DNA of 46,483 nt from Diplodia intermedia (GCA_021495925.1 JAKEKT010000156.1:1-46483), one strand, 5' to 3'; shown: positions 10,395 to 23,193, counted from the stretch's first letter. Program-made: numbers and translations. The notes: a model not told the origin generated them from the sequence alone.

Positions 10395-13300
10395 TCACCT
10401 CTCCCCCTTTTCCACCCCACCTGAGCCGAGCTGCCTTCTCCTGAGACTGTAGAATTTGTCAAGACAGTTCCTTCGTTGCTCCTGCGTCCAGCTCTCGACT
10501 ACCAATGCAAATTCCGTGACATCATCGAAGTCGAACATCTTCGCCATCGTGCAGAGCTGGCGCATCCGTACCTCTTCAGCCGGTCTGTATCTGTACCTGA
10601 TGGCCTGCGTCTCTTCATCGCTTGCGCCATCGTCGAGGTCGACGTCGCCGTCGCCTTCGCCTCTTCCTGCCTGACTTTGACTCGGCGCAAAGACGTGCTT
10701 GTCGATGTAGTCGATGTCGTTCTCGTTCTCTGCCGCCCTCCTACTAAGGCGTGCTTCCACTTTCGAAGTGCCGATGACCTCTGAATTTTCGTGCATGTAC
10801 TGCACGCCAGCGCCTGCAAGGATTGCCTGGACAGCATCCGTCTTTTTCGGAGCGGATTTGATGTCCTTCGTTAGTTCGTCGATGCTTCCACTCTTGATCA
10901 TGTCCGATATTTGGCTCATTACGGCGTCTTCGCGGTCGCCATCTAACAGAGGGTCATCGTCGTCGTGTTGGCTGTATCCGTCCATGCCGACCACTGTGAC
11001 ACCAGCCTTGGACTCCGCGACATTGGTCTTGTTGATAATGTCTCGAAGCACTATATTGTCGCCTTGGTAGGAAAAGAGGTTTACAAGTCCGAAGATCTCT
11101 CCCTTCTGTTCTTTTTGATCTTGGACTCCACGGAAGTAACGCCGCTCGTTGGAAGCATTGTACCCGATATTGGCCTGCTGCTGTTTGTAAATTTGACGCG
11201 CGTAGACTATTTCCTCGATTGTGCCTGCACTGATCAAACGGAAGACCTCAACGTCGCGGTGTTGTCCGATCCTGTACGCTCGATCCTGGGCTTGCAGGTC
11301 ATATGCAGGATTCCAATTAGGATCAAACACCACGACTTTGTTTGCTGAAGTAATGTTCAACCCCACACCGCCAGCTCTTGTGCTGATGAGAAACACAAAC
11401 TGCTTAGGGTCGGCATTGAAGTCATTGACGGTTTGTTGGCGGTCCTCGTACTTCATCGAACCGTCAAGATAACTGACATTGTAGGATGTCGTGCTCACGA
11501 AAAGCATCCGCAACATCTGAAGAAGCCGCACGCTGTGGCTGAAAACCAGGACTTTGTCGCCATTCGAATGCCAAAATTGGAGGAGTCTCTTCAAGACTTT
11601 CCATTTACCACAGTATTCCTGCTTTGCAAAGTTCATGATGCTGTCTCGTTGACGGTAAAGGTCTTTCCACTGATCTGGCATGGTGATCTGTAAAGTCTCG
11701 AGGTCTCGGGCCTGTCTCTCCTGCGGGTCGACACTGCTTGGAATGATGAGCGCTAGGTGGTTGGAGAGCTTCTGTAGAGTTGCCATGGAAGGAAACACAT
11801 GATTCTGCCATTTGGTATGGCCGGGAATCTCAGTATAACAGCACCATCCTCGCTTACTGTTAGGCTTGCCGCAGTCGCAAGGCTCCGTAGACTGCCGTAT
11901 GTACTCGACAAGATCGCTACTGACATAATTCTCATATGCTTCGGATTGCGATTCCGTAAGGGGGCAGAACACTATGAAGACTGTTAGGACTGTCTCTGAT
12001 TACCACGGACCAAGCTTTGCCTTACCAACTCTATCGCTCTTTTTTGGAAGTTCATGGGCAATCAGCGACTTCATCCGCCGGAGGAAGAACTGAGGGAGCA
12101 GGTTGTTGACCAAGGACTTTGCCGTTTTCCTGGCCTTGGCTAGCTGTTGATAGGTGGCATCATGGGCTTGACCCATCTTGAGGGGATCGCTAATGCAATG
12201 CTTCCAGGTTGCGAGCGCGCCAAACCTGCCAGGGTTCGTCCAGTTGAGCAGCGTCCATAATTCGTAATAATTATTTTGAATCGCAGTCCCAGTCAGACCT
12301 ATCCTGCAAAGAGAATTGATTTCGTTCATGGCCTGGGTTATCTCGGATGTTCGAGTCTTGATGATGTGGCATTCGTCCGCAATCACGCAATCCCAGTCAA
12401 CAGTGTTGATCTTGCTTTTGTTATTCCGGTACGTGGTGTACGTTGTCAGCACGATCTCGGCACGTCCTTTGAGGGCTGCTCGCAACGCTGCGTCCTTATC
12501 AGCAGGTGAGCCATGGTAGGTGTAAACATGCCACCAGCCCCAATCGGTGAGTTCGGACTTCCAATTCGCCAATAGAGTACCAGGACACACAACAAGAACT
12601 CTCGGATAGACTCGGTCGTACTGGCGCATTTTACGCATACGCTTGTGATCACGCTCATCTGCCGTCTTGCCAAAGGCGGCAGTGAGAAAGGCAATGACCT
12701 GAATGGTTTTGCCCAAGCCCATGTCGTCGCCGAGTACACCACCCCGCTGATAAACGAACTTCTCGTGTAGGAACTCCACACCTTTGATCTGATAGTCGCG
12801 AAGCCATTGAGCATGCGATGCGGGTATCACACCTGCTGTTGTCGGAATGACGATATCCTCGTACTTTCGGAGAGGCTTTCTGTCGGGAAAAGATGGCTTC
12901 TCGCGGAGGTGCTCCAACCTTTCGTCGTCTGAGAAATCGACATCGTCAAAGTCTGGAGGGATCAAAAGTCCAGCCTCGCCCATTCTCTCTCGTGCATCCT
13001 CGAATTTAGTTTTCCTCTTCTTGATGTAGTCGGGGAGGACTTCGTCCATCAGCTCCTCGGCATCTCCATCGCTGTCGTCTCCATATGTCCTCTGCCTGTT
13101 CAGACCAGGTTTATCACCGTCTCCTTCCGACCTACGGGGACGAACGCGGCGCCCAACCATGGTCGACTTGCCTGAAGCCTTGGCCTTGGCAATCCGCGAG
13201 ATGGCTGCAGCACGCTTCCTCTTGACTGCTTTCCGGTTCTTGAATGCATTGTAGGCGGCTCCTGCATCGTCATCGTCGGAAAACTCGACCTTCCGCGGCT

Positions 13301-13627
13301 CGGCGTGACTCTGCCGTTCCGACATCCTGTCCTCGTCTTCGGCGCTGTCGGTTTCATCGGCGGTTTCAGAACCATCGTCAGGTTCCTCGACGACATCTTT
13401 GTCAAAAAGTGAGCGATATGCATGGTGAGCATTCCAATGGAATATTTTCGGTGCTCACTGTGAACGTAAGAGTCAAGGTCCACCTCCTTGCGCACGACAT
13501 TCGTGATCTCCAGGTCGCTGCTGCCTTCGTACTCCCCCTCCATTCGGTCCACTACCTCCTCAGCAGCCGGACGATGATGGCGCCGGGTAGCTGTAGACCG
13601 CGACGGCTTTTTCGTAACGGTTGCCAT
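10395..13627 (-). CDS. SNF2-family translocase, ERCC6L2 (Rad26-like) type
   Basis: A nuclear ATP-dependent DNA translocase of about 1038 residues in three exons (13627-13459, 13396-12026, 11971-10395). The acidic and basic N-terminus (1 to about 240) looks disordered and carries basic clusters suited to nuclear import. The ATPase core shows motif I GDDMGLGKT (279-287), a DECH box (397-400), the LTGTAIQN motif and, in the C-lobe, STRAGGVGLNI and DRAYRIGQ (743-750). The C-lobe sequence and the long tail containing NIGYNASNERRYFRGVQ point to the ERCC6L2/Rad26L subgroup linked to DNA repair rather than to chromatin remodellers. Between the lobes is a cysteine cluster (C545, C547, C557, C558). Both introns are phase 1 and joining them restores continuous family sequence. 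Confidence 0.92.
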
Positions 13628-14276
13628 CGATGTTTATGTCGCGACGGGGTTGTCTAGGTGGGAAGTAGAGGGGCGCGCGGAGGTGTCACGGAGACGCGTG
13701 AAGGCGCGCCGCGGTCGCGCGAAGTCATGCCTTCCCCACCTACCATGTGCCCGCATGACGTCAGCTACCCTGCGTCCATCTCCGTCTCCTCCCGTCCGTA
13801 GTAACTTTCTGGAATCAAAGAATGCTTATAGCTCATCAATGCGTTCACGTATATGTTTGGCTAACCATTTTGAGGCCATGGGCTACAGGTGGTACTTCAG
13901 CCAATCCATGACCTGTCGTGGCAGAGGCACTTTTTTCTAAATATTGAAGCACAGGAAAGGAAAGTTTGGCATCCTACGTCCGGATATCTGTGCAATATCA
14001 AAACTCGCATCTACGTCCAGATGCTTGCTTGTACAACCCTATACCTGATGAATCCGCAGTTTAAAAATGCACTCCACTACTTGCAAGATCAGAAGACGTG
14101 CTCCCGCCTGCCGTTTGCAAACACACTAACAGACACACCTACGTCACCGCTGGTTGAATCGAGACATCAACTAAACTACTGCTGAGTGTCATCGATCTCA
14201 CCACCTTTTGATTTAATCCACATTGTCGTGTAACCTTTGGGCATGCAGCACAGTTGCGGTCGAACTCCCCATCATT
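13628..14276. promoter_or_regulatory. Bidirectional promoter region, helicase / asparagine synthetase
   Basis: This 649-bp segment lies between divergent start codons, so it must serve both genes unless one has a distant promoter. I did not find an exact TGACTCA (Gcn4/CpcA) site near the asparagine synthetase start, only the partial TGAGTGT near 14183. Call based on gene orientation. Confidence 0.5.
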
Positions 14277-16695
14277 ATGTGCGGAATCAGTTGCATCGTC
14301 CATCAGGGCAAACCCTCGGGAATCGACAGGGACAAGCTTTCCCAAGAGCTCGACGCCAGCCTTGAAGCAATCAGGCATCGCGGCCCAGACTCGCGGGGTC
14401 AATGGATCAGCCCAGACAACCGAGTTGGTACGCACTACTCCCTCCCTCCCCTCGCATCCAGCACCGGCCACTACTGCGGGACTCCCTTGGAAAAAGACGC
14501 TTACCTCCTCTCCCCCCCCTCAACCATCCAGCCCTCGGCCACGTCCGCCTCGCCATCAACGACCTCGCCCCCACCGGCGCGCAGCCCTTCTCCTCCCCCG
14601 ACGCCGCCATCCACGCCGTCGTCAACGGCGAGCTCTACGACTACGACGCCCTGCGCGCCCTCGTCCACGACCGCCAACCCGCCTACGCCTTCGCCGGCCG
14701 CAGCGACTGCGAGCTCGTCGTCGCCCTCTACCTGCAGCACGGCCTCTCCTTCCTGTCGCGCCTGCGCGGCGAGTTCTCGCTCTGCCTGTACGACGCGCGG
14801 ACGCGGCTCTTCGTCGCCGCGCGCGACCGCTACGGCATCAAGCCGCTGTTCTGGCGCGTCGACGGGGAAAGGAGGCGGCTCGAGATTGCGGCGGAGGCGA
14901 AGGCGTGGTTGCCGTTCGGGTGGACGCCGGAGTGGGATGTCAAGAGCTTGCTGGAGGCCGGGTGGAACCATGATCAGCGTACGCTTTTTCGAGGTGTGCG
15001 GAAGGTGCGGCCGGGGCACTATCTCATTTGCCAGGGGTTTGGGGATGTGCAGGAGAGGATTTACTGGGATATCGAATATCCGGACAAGGTATGCTGGCCG
15101 CTTGCCGTTGGCTATGCTGGGTTGGTTGCTAAAATTTCACTCAAGAGGATCCCGGATCGGAGGAGTGAACATGAGATGATAGAGGGTGTCCGGGAGCGGC
15201 TGCTCGAAGCTGTTCGGATACGACTTCGTGCGGACGTGCCGGTGGGCATCTATCTCAGTGGCGGCATCGACTCATCGGTGATTGCAGGAATGGTGACGCA
15301 TTTGGTCAAAGAAAGGGGGGAGAAGATTGGCAATGAGAAGGAAACAGACCGCGTGAGCTGCTTTGGCATCGCATTCGACGAGGATAGCGGCTACGATGAA
15401 TCAGGTAAGGAACGTAACTCCTTCAAGTTTGAGTGCAGGAGAAGCTGACAAACAACAGCAATTGCTAATCGTACTGCGGACTTTCTGGGAGTCAAATTCC
15501 ACAAGAAGCATATGGGAGAGGCTGAGCTTGCAGCATATTTCGAAGACGCGACTTACCACTGCGAACACCACAATGCGGACCTCAACTACGTTGGAAAGTT
15601 TGCACTTTCAGAAGTGCCACGCGAAGCGGGGTTCAAGGTCGTCCTGACAGGCGAAGGCTCCGACGAGAATTTCGCCGGTTATCCCACGTATCTTCCCGAC
15701 TACCTTCGGGAACCTGACCTTGCATGGCCAGCAAATGCTATGTCGGATGAACAACGTGATAAGCTCCGTGAGGAGACTGAAGAATTGACGGAGCGGAACT
15801 ACAGGACCATTGGCATGGACAGCGCCAAAACCGGCGATTCGGTTGCGGTGCGGATGCTCAACGGTATCAAAACACCGCAGTATATGACAGCGTGGGGCTT
15901 TGATGTATACGCACCGTGGGCTTACGATGCCTACGGCATTTGTGATGCTCGACTTACCGTTGCGCATAATGTTGATGGCCGAACCAGAGAGCTTATAACG
16001 GACAAGTGGCACCCTCTACATTCGGCGATGTATGTATGGACCAAAGGGCATCTGGCCAACAGCTTCTTGTCCTGCCTGGGCGACCGCACGGAAATGGCCC
16101 ATAGTCTGGAAGCAAGAACACCGTTCCTGGACCATCGCTTGACGGAATATGTGAATGGGTTGCCGCCAAGCGTCAAATTCAGGTGGGATGAGAAGGAGCA
16201 GGGATTCGTTGAGAAGTGGATCCTACGGGAAGCCAGTAAGCCTTTCATCACAACCGAACTGTACGAAAGAAAGAAGCATGTAAGTCGGCTGCTCTCTCGA
16301 GCGGTGATCTCCCCTGCCCTTGACTCTGCTGGCGCATCGTCATTTCTCGGTTTCGCATTTGCATTAGACATGTTTGGAGTCGCGCCCTGTCTTGCATGCA
16401 GACATGCAGAAGCGAGTGCCACTGACGAAACACGCAGCCATACTCCGCACCTACGCTATTCCCGGAAAATGGTGCCCTGCACAAGCTCTTCGCCAGACTG
16501 ATCTCCCGTGAGAATGTGGAAGAATTAGGGTTCGTTGATTGGAACAAGGCCAAGGACCTGGTCAGGGAGGCGTTCGTGCAGAACAATCCTTCTGCAGTGC
16601 GGGCTGCCATCAGCGTGGGCCAATGGGTCGTTCTCGGTCGGAGATTTGGCGTCAAGAAGGCAGACGCGGCCGGGGGGTTGGGCCAGGTCTATTGA
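14277..16695 (+). CDS. Asparagine synthetase (glutamine-hydrolysing), AsnB type
   Basis: A five-exon gene (14277-14427, 14532-15088, 15146-15404, 15459-16279, 16438-16695) encoding 681 residues. The N-terminal class II glutaminase domain begins MCGI, so after removal of Met the catalytic residue is Cys2. RHRGPDSRGQW follows, then ALGHVRLAI across intron 1, NGELYDY, and RDRYGIKPLF. The synthetase domain carries the ATP-pyrophosphatase loop SGGIDSS (274-280) and the later motif TGEGSDENFAGY. The enzyme would make asparagine from aspartate, glutamine and ATP. It is longer than yeast Asn1 (572), and its sequence is of the broader AsnB/AsnO kind, so a role as an amidotransferase outside primary metabolism is possible. 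Intron 2 (15089-15145) is 57 bp, has no in-frame stop and could be mistaken for coding sequence. Confidence 0.92.
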
Positions 16696-18775
16696 TAATG
16701 GAGAGGGCATGCGCTCGCTCGCAGGATCAGAGCGGGCACGCATGCGGAAGTTGGTCGTGATTGCGCCGGCCCTCACGGATAGCCCCGCACGCGCGGTGGT
16801 TGGACGACGGCTGCAGGGCGTGCTAAATTCGGCAAGCCGGACGCTGCTCCGGGCCGGCAAGCTTGCTGCTGCCGTTTCGGAAATGGACGTCAGCCATCAG
16901 CTGGGCCTCCCTGAAGCAGAAACACACGGCTGACGGCTGAGACGAGCTTCATCAGACTAGACTATGGCGATGCTTTTGCTGAGGTTGAGGCAGGTGCGCG
17001 TGTCACAGGAATAGACGGGGCATTCAGAGATCTGAGTAAGACTCGGATGCCCCGAGATCGGCCGTCGGCGCCGGCGGCCCCTTGCGTCGGCGCTCGCCCG
17101 CGATGCGGACGGACATGCGTGGAGTCGTGGTTGCGGTGGCTGCAATGCGTTCGTGCCACGGCCACGTTTGTCTCGTCCGGTGCCCTCGGGCGTTCGTGCG
17201 AGCGCTGGCGAGCGAGGGCAGTCGACGGCAGCTGGAGGTCAAACTTTCTGATGTCAGGCGCGTCATGTATTTGATTGAGCTCGAGGACGTCGAGCAGCCA
17301 CGCGCCGCATGCGGTGCGACGGGCGGGCGGCGAGCTGGGGCGGCGTGTGCAACGGCGAGCCTGCAGAGCGCATGGCGGCGGCAGCCCTCGTGCGCGTTTC
17401 TTGTTTCAACGGCGGAGTGCAGAGGCGGCGGCGAGGTTGGGAGCGGGCGTGACGTTGTTTGCGCTATCATCACGCGCGACTCGATTGCAGACTGCAAACG
17501 CGGCCCGGCTGGCCCAGGCGTGCGCGTCCGGCGGCGCTGAGTGGCCCAGGCAAGCTTAAAGCAGAGCACAGAGGCCGTTTGAGCACGACGTCAGAGCAGT
17601 GTGGGGAGTGGCAGCGTAAAGATAGAAGCTGCGAGTGATGTGCAATTTGGGCGGTAAGAATCCTTCGGGGGCTTTTATCCGCCATTAACTCGAGCAGGGA
17701 GCAAAGCCGGGGACGAGTCGGTGTCGCGCGCTATTTTTGGGCGCACAAGCGGGCCAATTAACGCATCGGGCCCGCATAGCCCCGCCGGGCGGCCCCCAAA
17801 TTGTGGCAGATTAGTCGACGCCGTGTCACGGCTGCTGGCGTGGAGAAGCGACATGGACCACGACACCCGCACGCCCACCGCAGGCACCGTGCCAGACAGC
17901 CGTTCGCAGGATTGCCATGCCGGGCTTGAAACGGGCGCGCTGGGAGCATTGCGGAAGGATTGCTCCAGCCCACCGCTGCGCCCGTGGCCTCCAGCACCAG
18001 CACCGCTCCACCGCGCATGGGCGTGGGCAGGGCGGCCGGTCTGATCGCAGCTCACAGCTCACAGCTCACAGCTCACAGCTCACCGCCGGACGCGACGCGG
18101 GCTGCGGCAGGGCTGCCATCATCACTTGCGCAGGCATGCGACACCAAGCACCGAGCCCGCGGGCGCGCCCCGGCAGACGGCGCGCTGGAACGCCCCCATG
18201 CGCATCGGCGACCCTGCCACATGGGCCGGCCGGGCACAAAGCCTCGAAGCCGTTTCAAGCGACCCAGCAACGCGCCGGGATGGCGATCCTTCGGCCTCCA
18301 ACGCTCCACAGCTCGCTCTCGCACCGCCAGACCCCGGCGGCGATCGCTTGCGCAGGGACGGACGGTCTCTACCGCTGAGGCGCCCTCGCCGCGCCGCAGC
18401 CCCGGGAATGGTCGCTGCGAGCAAGCAACGGCCGCGGCTCCACCATCTTCTAAATCTGGATGGCCCTAGCCACACCGCGATGGCGCCTGCTGGCGTGCCT
18501 GCGTCCCTGCTGCGTCCCTGCCTGCGTGTGCGCCTTATCCGTCCTCACGCAAATCCCACGAGATTGCTCTGGGGCCATCAGCCTGCGCTCAGCCCTCCCG
18601 CATAGCCTGCCTGATCTGGATCTCGCGCGCGCCGTGACTCGCGCCGACACCCGTCCTACCTCTCCCAGATCGATCCCAAGATTGGCTGCCAGACAAATAG
18701 TCGCGGCCGCCGTCAGCTTCAACCCGCCTCTTTTGTCAGACACACCTCTTCCCGTCTGCTAGCTCTTACCTCACC
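16696..18775. other. 2.1-kb GC-rich intergenic region before the Myb-like gene
   Basis: No gene is recognised between the asparagine synthetase stop and the Myb-like start. Frames of up to about 180 codons occur on both strands, overlap each other and have no recognisable content. The stretch probably contains a long upstream regulatory region of the regulator. It includes a heptamer repeat at 18048-18082. Confidence 0.45.
18048..18082. repeat. Five tandem copies of a 7-bp unit (cagctca)
   Basis: Five perfect head-to-tail copies of cagctca are visible in the presumed upstream region of the Myb-like gene, about 700 bp from its ATG. The sequence is otherwise unremarkable. Confidence 0.9.
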
Positions 18776-20096
18776 ATGTCCGCCTCCGAGTCCCCAATGC
18801 CTTATGTATCCACTGCCCAGGTCGACGACATGGACCACGAGTGGTACACCCTGCCCGTCAACGTATGTCTGCCGCCTCCCGCCGGCCCGCCCAACATGCA
18901 ATTGACCCCCTCAAAGGCTCCCTACGATGCCCACTATGGCTTCGTGAACCCCTACGTCACTCCCTCCGTCTCGTCCGCCGGCTTCTCGCCCATTCCCGAG
19001 CACGCCAAATCCACCGGCGCCCCGACGCCCATGCTCGGCTACACCACCACCGCCGCCGAGTCCTCAACCTTCCCGAGCGTGTCTGGCCCCGGCCCCTTCG
19101 CGCTGGACTACTCAAGAGCGCCGCTCGACGCCCCCCCGCCGCGCCTCTCCATCCCCTCCCATCTCGAGTCGTCCCAAGGCTACAACATCCTGCGTGGCTC
19201 CGACAACTACTACGTCTACGGCTGCAACCTTCCTTTTGACAGCATCCCGCCTCGTCCGCACAGCAGCCCGAGCGTGTTCAGCCCGGTAACACCAGGCGGC
19301 AGCAGAGCCTCGGAGCACTTCGCCTGGCCGCCCAGCACCAACGCCCTCGGAATCTCGCACCCGGGCATCGACGACACCATGTTCAACAGCACCAGCCACC
19401 ACCATGCCGCAGCCCTTGCTTCCAGCCCTCCGCAGGGCAGCAACGCCCCTACTCCCGAGATCCGCGCCCCGAAGCCGAACCGCCCGTACGCCCTGATCGC
19501 CCCTCACCCGCTGGGCATGCAGCGTCTCGCCGCCACCGCCAAGCGTGGCCACGAGGATGACTCGGAGATGGCCGAGACATCGGTCAAGCGCCGCAAGTCC
19601 AGCGGCTCCACCGGCCTGCAGGAGCTCGGCGAGGAAGACAAGCTGCTCCTCAAGCTCAAGGACGAGGAGACGCTCCCGTGGAAGGACATCGCCGCCCGCT
19701 TCCAGACCGACCTGGGCAAGACGTACCAGATTCCCGCCCTGCAAATGCGCCTGAAGAGGCTGAGGGAGCGTCTCCGGGTCTGGACCGATTCCGACGTGAA
19801 GGCTCTGCGGATGGCTCACGACTACTGGAGGGACCAAAAGTTCGAGATTATCGCTTCAAAGGTGTGTTCCGCTTCTTAGCAACGAATCATATCGTTTACT
19901 AATCATCCCACTGTAGATGATGGAATTTGGGGCCTCGGACAGGTGGACCGCCAAACAGTGCGCCCGGAAGTGGGCTGAAATCGACCCCAGCGCAACGCCC
20001 TTCATGACGACCCAGGATGAGCCCCAGCAGGCCACCTTCTCCTACACGGCAAGCCCCGAGAGCACCAGCTACCTGCCCTACATGCACATGCCTTGA
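18776..20096 (+). CDS. Myb/SANT-like DNA-binding protein
   Basis: A two-exon gene (18776-19861, 19917-20096) encoding 421 residues. The first 265 residues are Pro/Ser/His-rich and look disordered, with a His run at about 208-210. A basic KRRK (271-274) is a likely nuclear localisation signal. From about 285 to 390 there are two tryptophan-bearing helical segments. The first contains EEDKLLLKLKDEETLPWKDIAARF, shortened here to note its W302. The second, VWTDSDVKALRMAHDYW, continues across the intron into SDRWTAKQCARKWAEI. This spacing resembles tandem Myb/SANT repeats, so I infer a DNA-binding regulator with unknown targets. The intron has a good branch site (CTAAT) before its acceptor. A GTATGT at 18862 could be a false or alternative donor, but the frame stays open through it. 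Confidence 0.82.
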
Positions 20097-20224
20097 AGGC
20101 CCGGATGTGCTAGCATGCTTGACGCATCTCTCATGAGACGACAGAGTCTTGCTTGATGCAAACTTGCACGCAACTGAACGCAAGAAAAAGATCCCCTTAT
20201 ACGTTTGTGTATAAACTCTTCACT

Positions 20225-20395
20225 TTCGCTTGATACCCATTTTCGGGAAGGAAAAAAAGACTTTCGCTACGGCATTCGCTTCCATTGATACCCCATTTCC
20301 CTAGACCCTCGCTTTCTTCCTTGTACATTTCCAAGGTTGTTTTCACGTTTTTCTTCATCTCCTTGCCAAAAAAGACTCTCGCTTGATACCCAGAT
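20225..20395. repeat. Imperfect direct repeats in the Myb-like 3' region
   Basis: The motif tcgcttgataccca occurs at about 20226-20239 and again at about 20379-20392. A diverged copy (cgcttccattgatacccca) lies at about 20277-20295. An A-run followed by gactYtcgct also recurs before two of the copies. The set looks like a small decayed tandem array, probably within the 3' UTR or just beyond it. Confidence 0.6.
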
Positions 20396-21326
20396 TTTGG
20401 TTTTATTGCATTGTACTTCAATTTGAGCGCTTGCATTGCACGGCATGGGTTATGGTTTTCTGTTACTTGGGTTCGGCGGTTTGGGAAGGTTCATCTCAAG
20501 GATCACATGCATTTTTGGCCGGGGGCTGGTTTGGACAATCTGGCGTTCACGATTGATGGGACATATGGGCGCATTTCTGGGGGTTGCATGTATGCATGTA
20601 CGCATGGACGCGGCATTGTTTGAGGAATCTATGTTTAGACAATCACTGAGCTTGTTTTCCATTCATCGTCAGCTTTGGAGAAGAGTCGGACACAAGTATC
20701 AGCGTTTCATCACTCGATTCCGTCATATTTCGATTGTCCCTGCAATACTACGGCGCCGGGATGGCAGGGCGGCTCGGGATGTTCCACTGCTTCCTTCCTA
20801 TTTGCGACAGCTGATCTCTTATTTCCACCCCCCGCCAAAAGGCACGGCCCTCTGCTGCGACGGGAGCGGAAGGCGAGGTCGTTGCATGTCCGAGAGAGTG
20901 GAAAGCATGGATCTCGACGGGCTATTCGCGAGGTTGGAGGTGAATGTGTGCTGCTTCCCCACGACGCCTGCGCCCTGCACGACTCCCCTTTGCCCGCTCA
21001 CCGCATTCTGGAAGCGACTCGAGGGAGGGGTCTTACCACAAGCGCGGAACCGCACACAGCTATTGCGGCGGAGCCTGCTTCGATTGGCCCGAGTCGGTGC
21101 GGCGCTGTCCGAAGGATTCACCTCCTGGCTTGATGATCCTTCCTCTCGCGCCGTGCTGGCCGCCGCTCCGCCGCCACGCCATTATCATGCCCCCCTCCAT
21201 TTGCACGCGGCGGAGCGCACAGCGCCTACGGCCTACCGCGCTGGCAGCATCGCCCCGCTGGTGCCTTGGCCGAGGAGGCGCGGCGGCGGTACACAGAGAC
21301 GCGGGCTGCACGACCCACACCCACAG

Positions 21327-21354
21327 GCAGGAGGCAGGAGGCAGGAGGCAGGAG
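21327..21354. repeat. Four tandem copies of a 7-bp unit (gcaggag)
   Basis: Four perfect head-to-tail copies of gcaggag lie inside the gene-poor interval. The purine-rich strand is the plus strand. Confidence 0.9.
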
Positions 21355-23193
21355 GTCGAGGCGGAGCAGTTGCTGCCTCCGCTCCACACCAAGCTGCCAC
21401 AGCCAATGCCGCAGGCCGCATGCTTGGCCACCCAGAAAAGCTCCGCTCCCCGGTCGACGGGAACTCCCGCACTGCCCTTTTCTCAAACACGCAACAGAAA
21501 TAGCAACACGCAAGCATTCTTCTGCACACAACTCCTTCTCCCGCACGTGGCCCCCACGAGGTCTAACACGGACGGGTGGGGCGGCACTGAAGGTGAAGCA
21601 GAAGTGTTGAAAAAATCGTTAGGTCGTGGCCAAGCCATAGGTAGCGACGTCTACCTTTTTCCCTTTTCGGCATGCCGAGTCGACCCGTCGCGACGTCATG
21701 TCCGCCTTCCCCCACTCCACGTCGACCGATGGGTTGTCGCTTTCGCACTTTGGGGGAAAAAGCAAGGCGTCCCCGGCGGGAAGGATGAGAAGCAATTAAC
21801 GAAGCGACGTCATCCATCCGCCCTGCCCATCTCCCCGCCGCTGATCGATAAGGAGAGCAAACCTCCGTGCGCGGCGGCTCAGAAATAGCAGCAGCCCGGG
21901 GAGGTGATGGACAGGAAAAAGCAGGTTGCGAACCGACTGGCTGGTAAATTGAGCAACAGCAATTGGCCGAGACGCTTGATACCGACTACCGCGTGCTCTG
22001 CGGCTGCGCACGCGAACCTAGGTAAGTAGCGGCGCCAAGAGCTGTCAGGCTACTTTAGTGCGCTCTTTTGGCCCGCCGAATGGCTCGCCAGCCTCCGTCG
22101 ACAGCGCCCAACCTTGCTCTTTCTTTAGTAACTCGACGTACTGCGCCCCCAGCACGGCAGCAAGCAGCAGACGACAACGACGAGAGAAACATCGCACATC
22201 CCAGCTCCCGCCGTCAGCGCTTGCAACTCCGCCTCTCCTGTACACGGTAGCGCCTGAGGTACTGCCGACTTATGTCCGCGCCATCGCATGGATCAGCGCC
22301 CGCCTTGGGGGAAACATGGACGGAGACTCCCATGTGACCGGGCAGTGACAGAAAGGTACCAGTCCTATCGACAATCGGCGGTGCACTAAGGTAGATCTCC
22401 CACTCCCGCCGATCCTCAAGCCACCGCAGTACCGCGGCCAGCGGATGGTCTTTTCCCTCTCGCACTGCAGCTACCCGGCCGGCCTTCTGCCCGCTGGCTC
22501 CTCGTTATATCCGCCTGGTCGAGGGGAGGCGGAATGCCACATGGCGAGCTGGCGCGCGGTGCTTTAAGCTTATGTATCATTCCGCTCTCCGTCCAAAGTC
22601 AGCCCATGCAGGAACGTGCCGACTTTCCGGGCACTGACGTCTTCTTCACACTCTGGAAGGAATGCCTTCGGGCCCGTGGTTGTCCCGGCCGCTATCCAGG
22701 GATCACGCAATCGATCTTGACTAAGCAGTTCTTTGTTTGGCAGGGAAGGGTAGGGAGAGGATCTCAGAAAAAAAAAAAGAGCTAGGATTCTGAGAACTTG
22801 GCGGGGGGTATGGGGGGCGTATGGGCACGCGCGCACGCAGGTTTGCGTGCGAGTGGGTTATGGAGTGGCGCAGCGGTATGTGCTGGTACTTTTGCCGATG
22901 GTGTTGAACAGGGAAATGCCTGCTTTGATTGGAAACCGCACACAGAGGGCGTATGACGAGATCTTCTCTGGCTCCCAATCACAAGGAAAGAACGGCAGGG
23001 CCTACGACAGTCGCACAGCAGAATGCGAAACAGCCCCTAGACAGGAACCGCCAGAGGGTAGTGCACCGGCCCTTTTTTTGGGAGCTGCTCAGATGGGTGC
23101 CACGGATCTGTCAGAAGCACGCAGTCCGCCGAGTTTGATGGCACAACTGCTGCTACATTGCTGCTCGCACGAGCGTCGACTGCGAGCTACCAT

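Noticed and set aside
20436..21888. Two overlapping plus-strand frames of 355 and 314 codons in the gene-poor interval
   Set aside because: They overlap in different frames, have irregular composition, span the gcaggag repeat and match no family I recognise. Chance frames in GC-rich DNA are the simpler reading.
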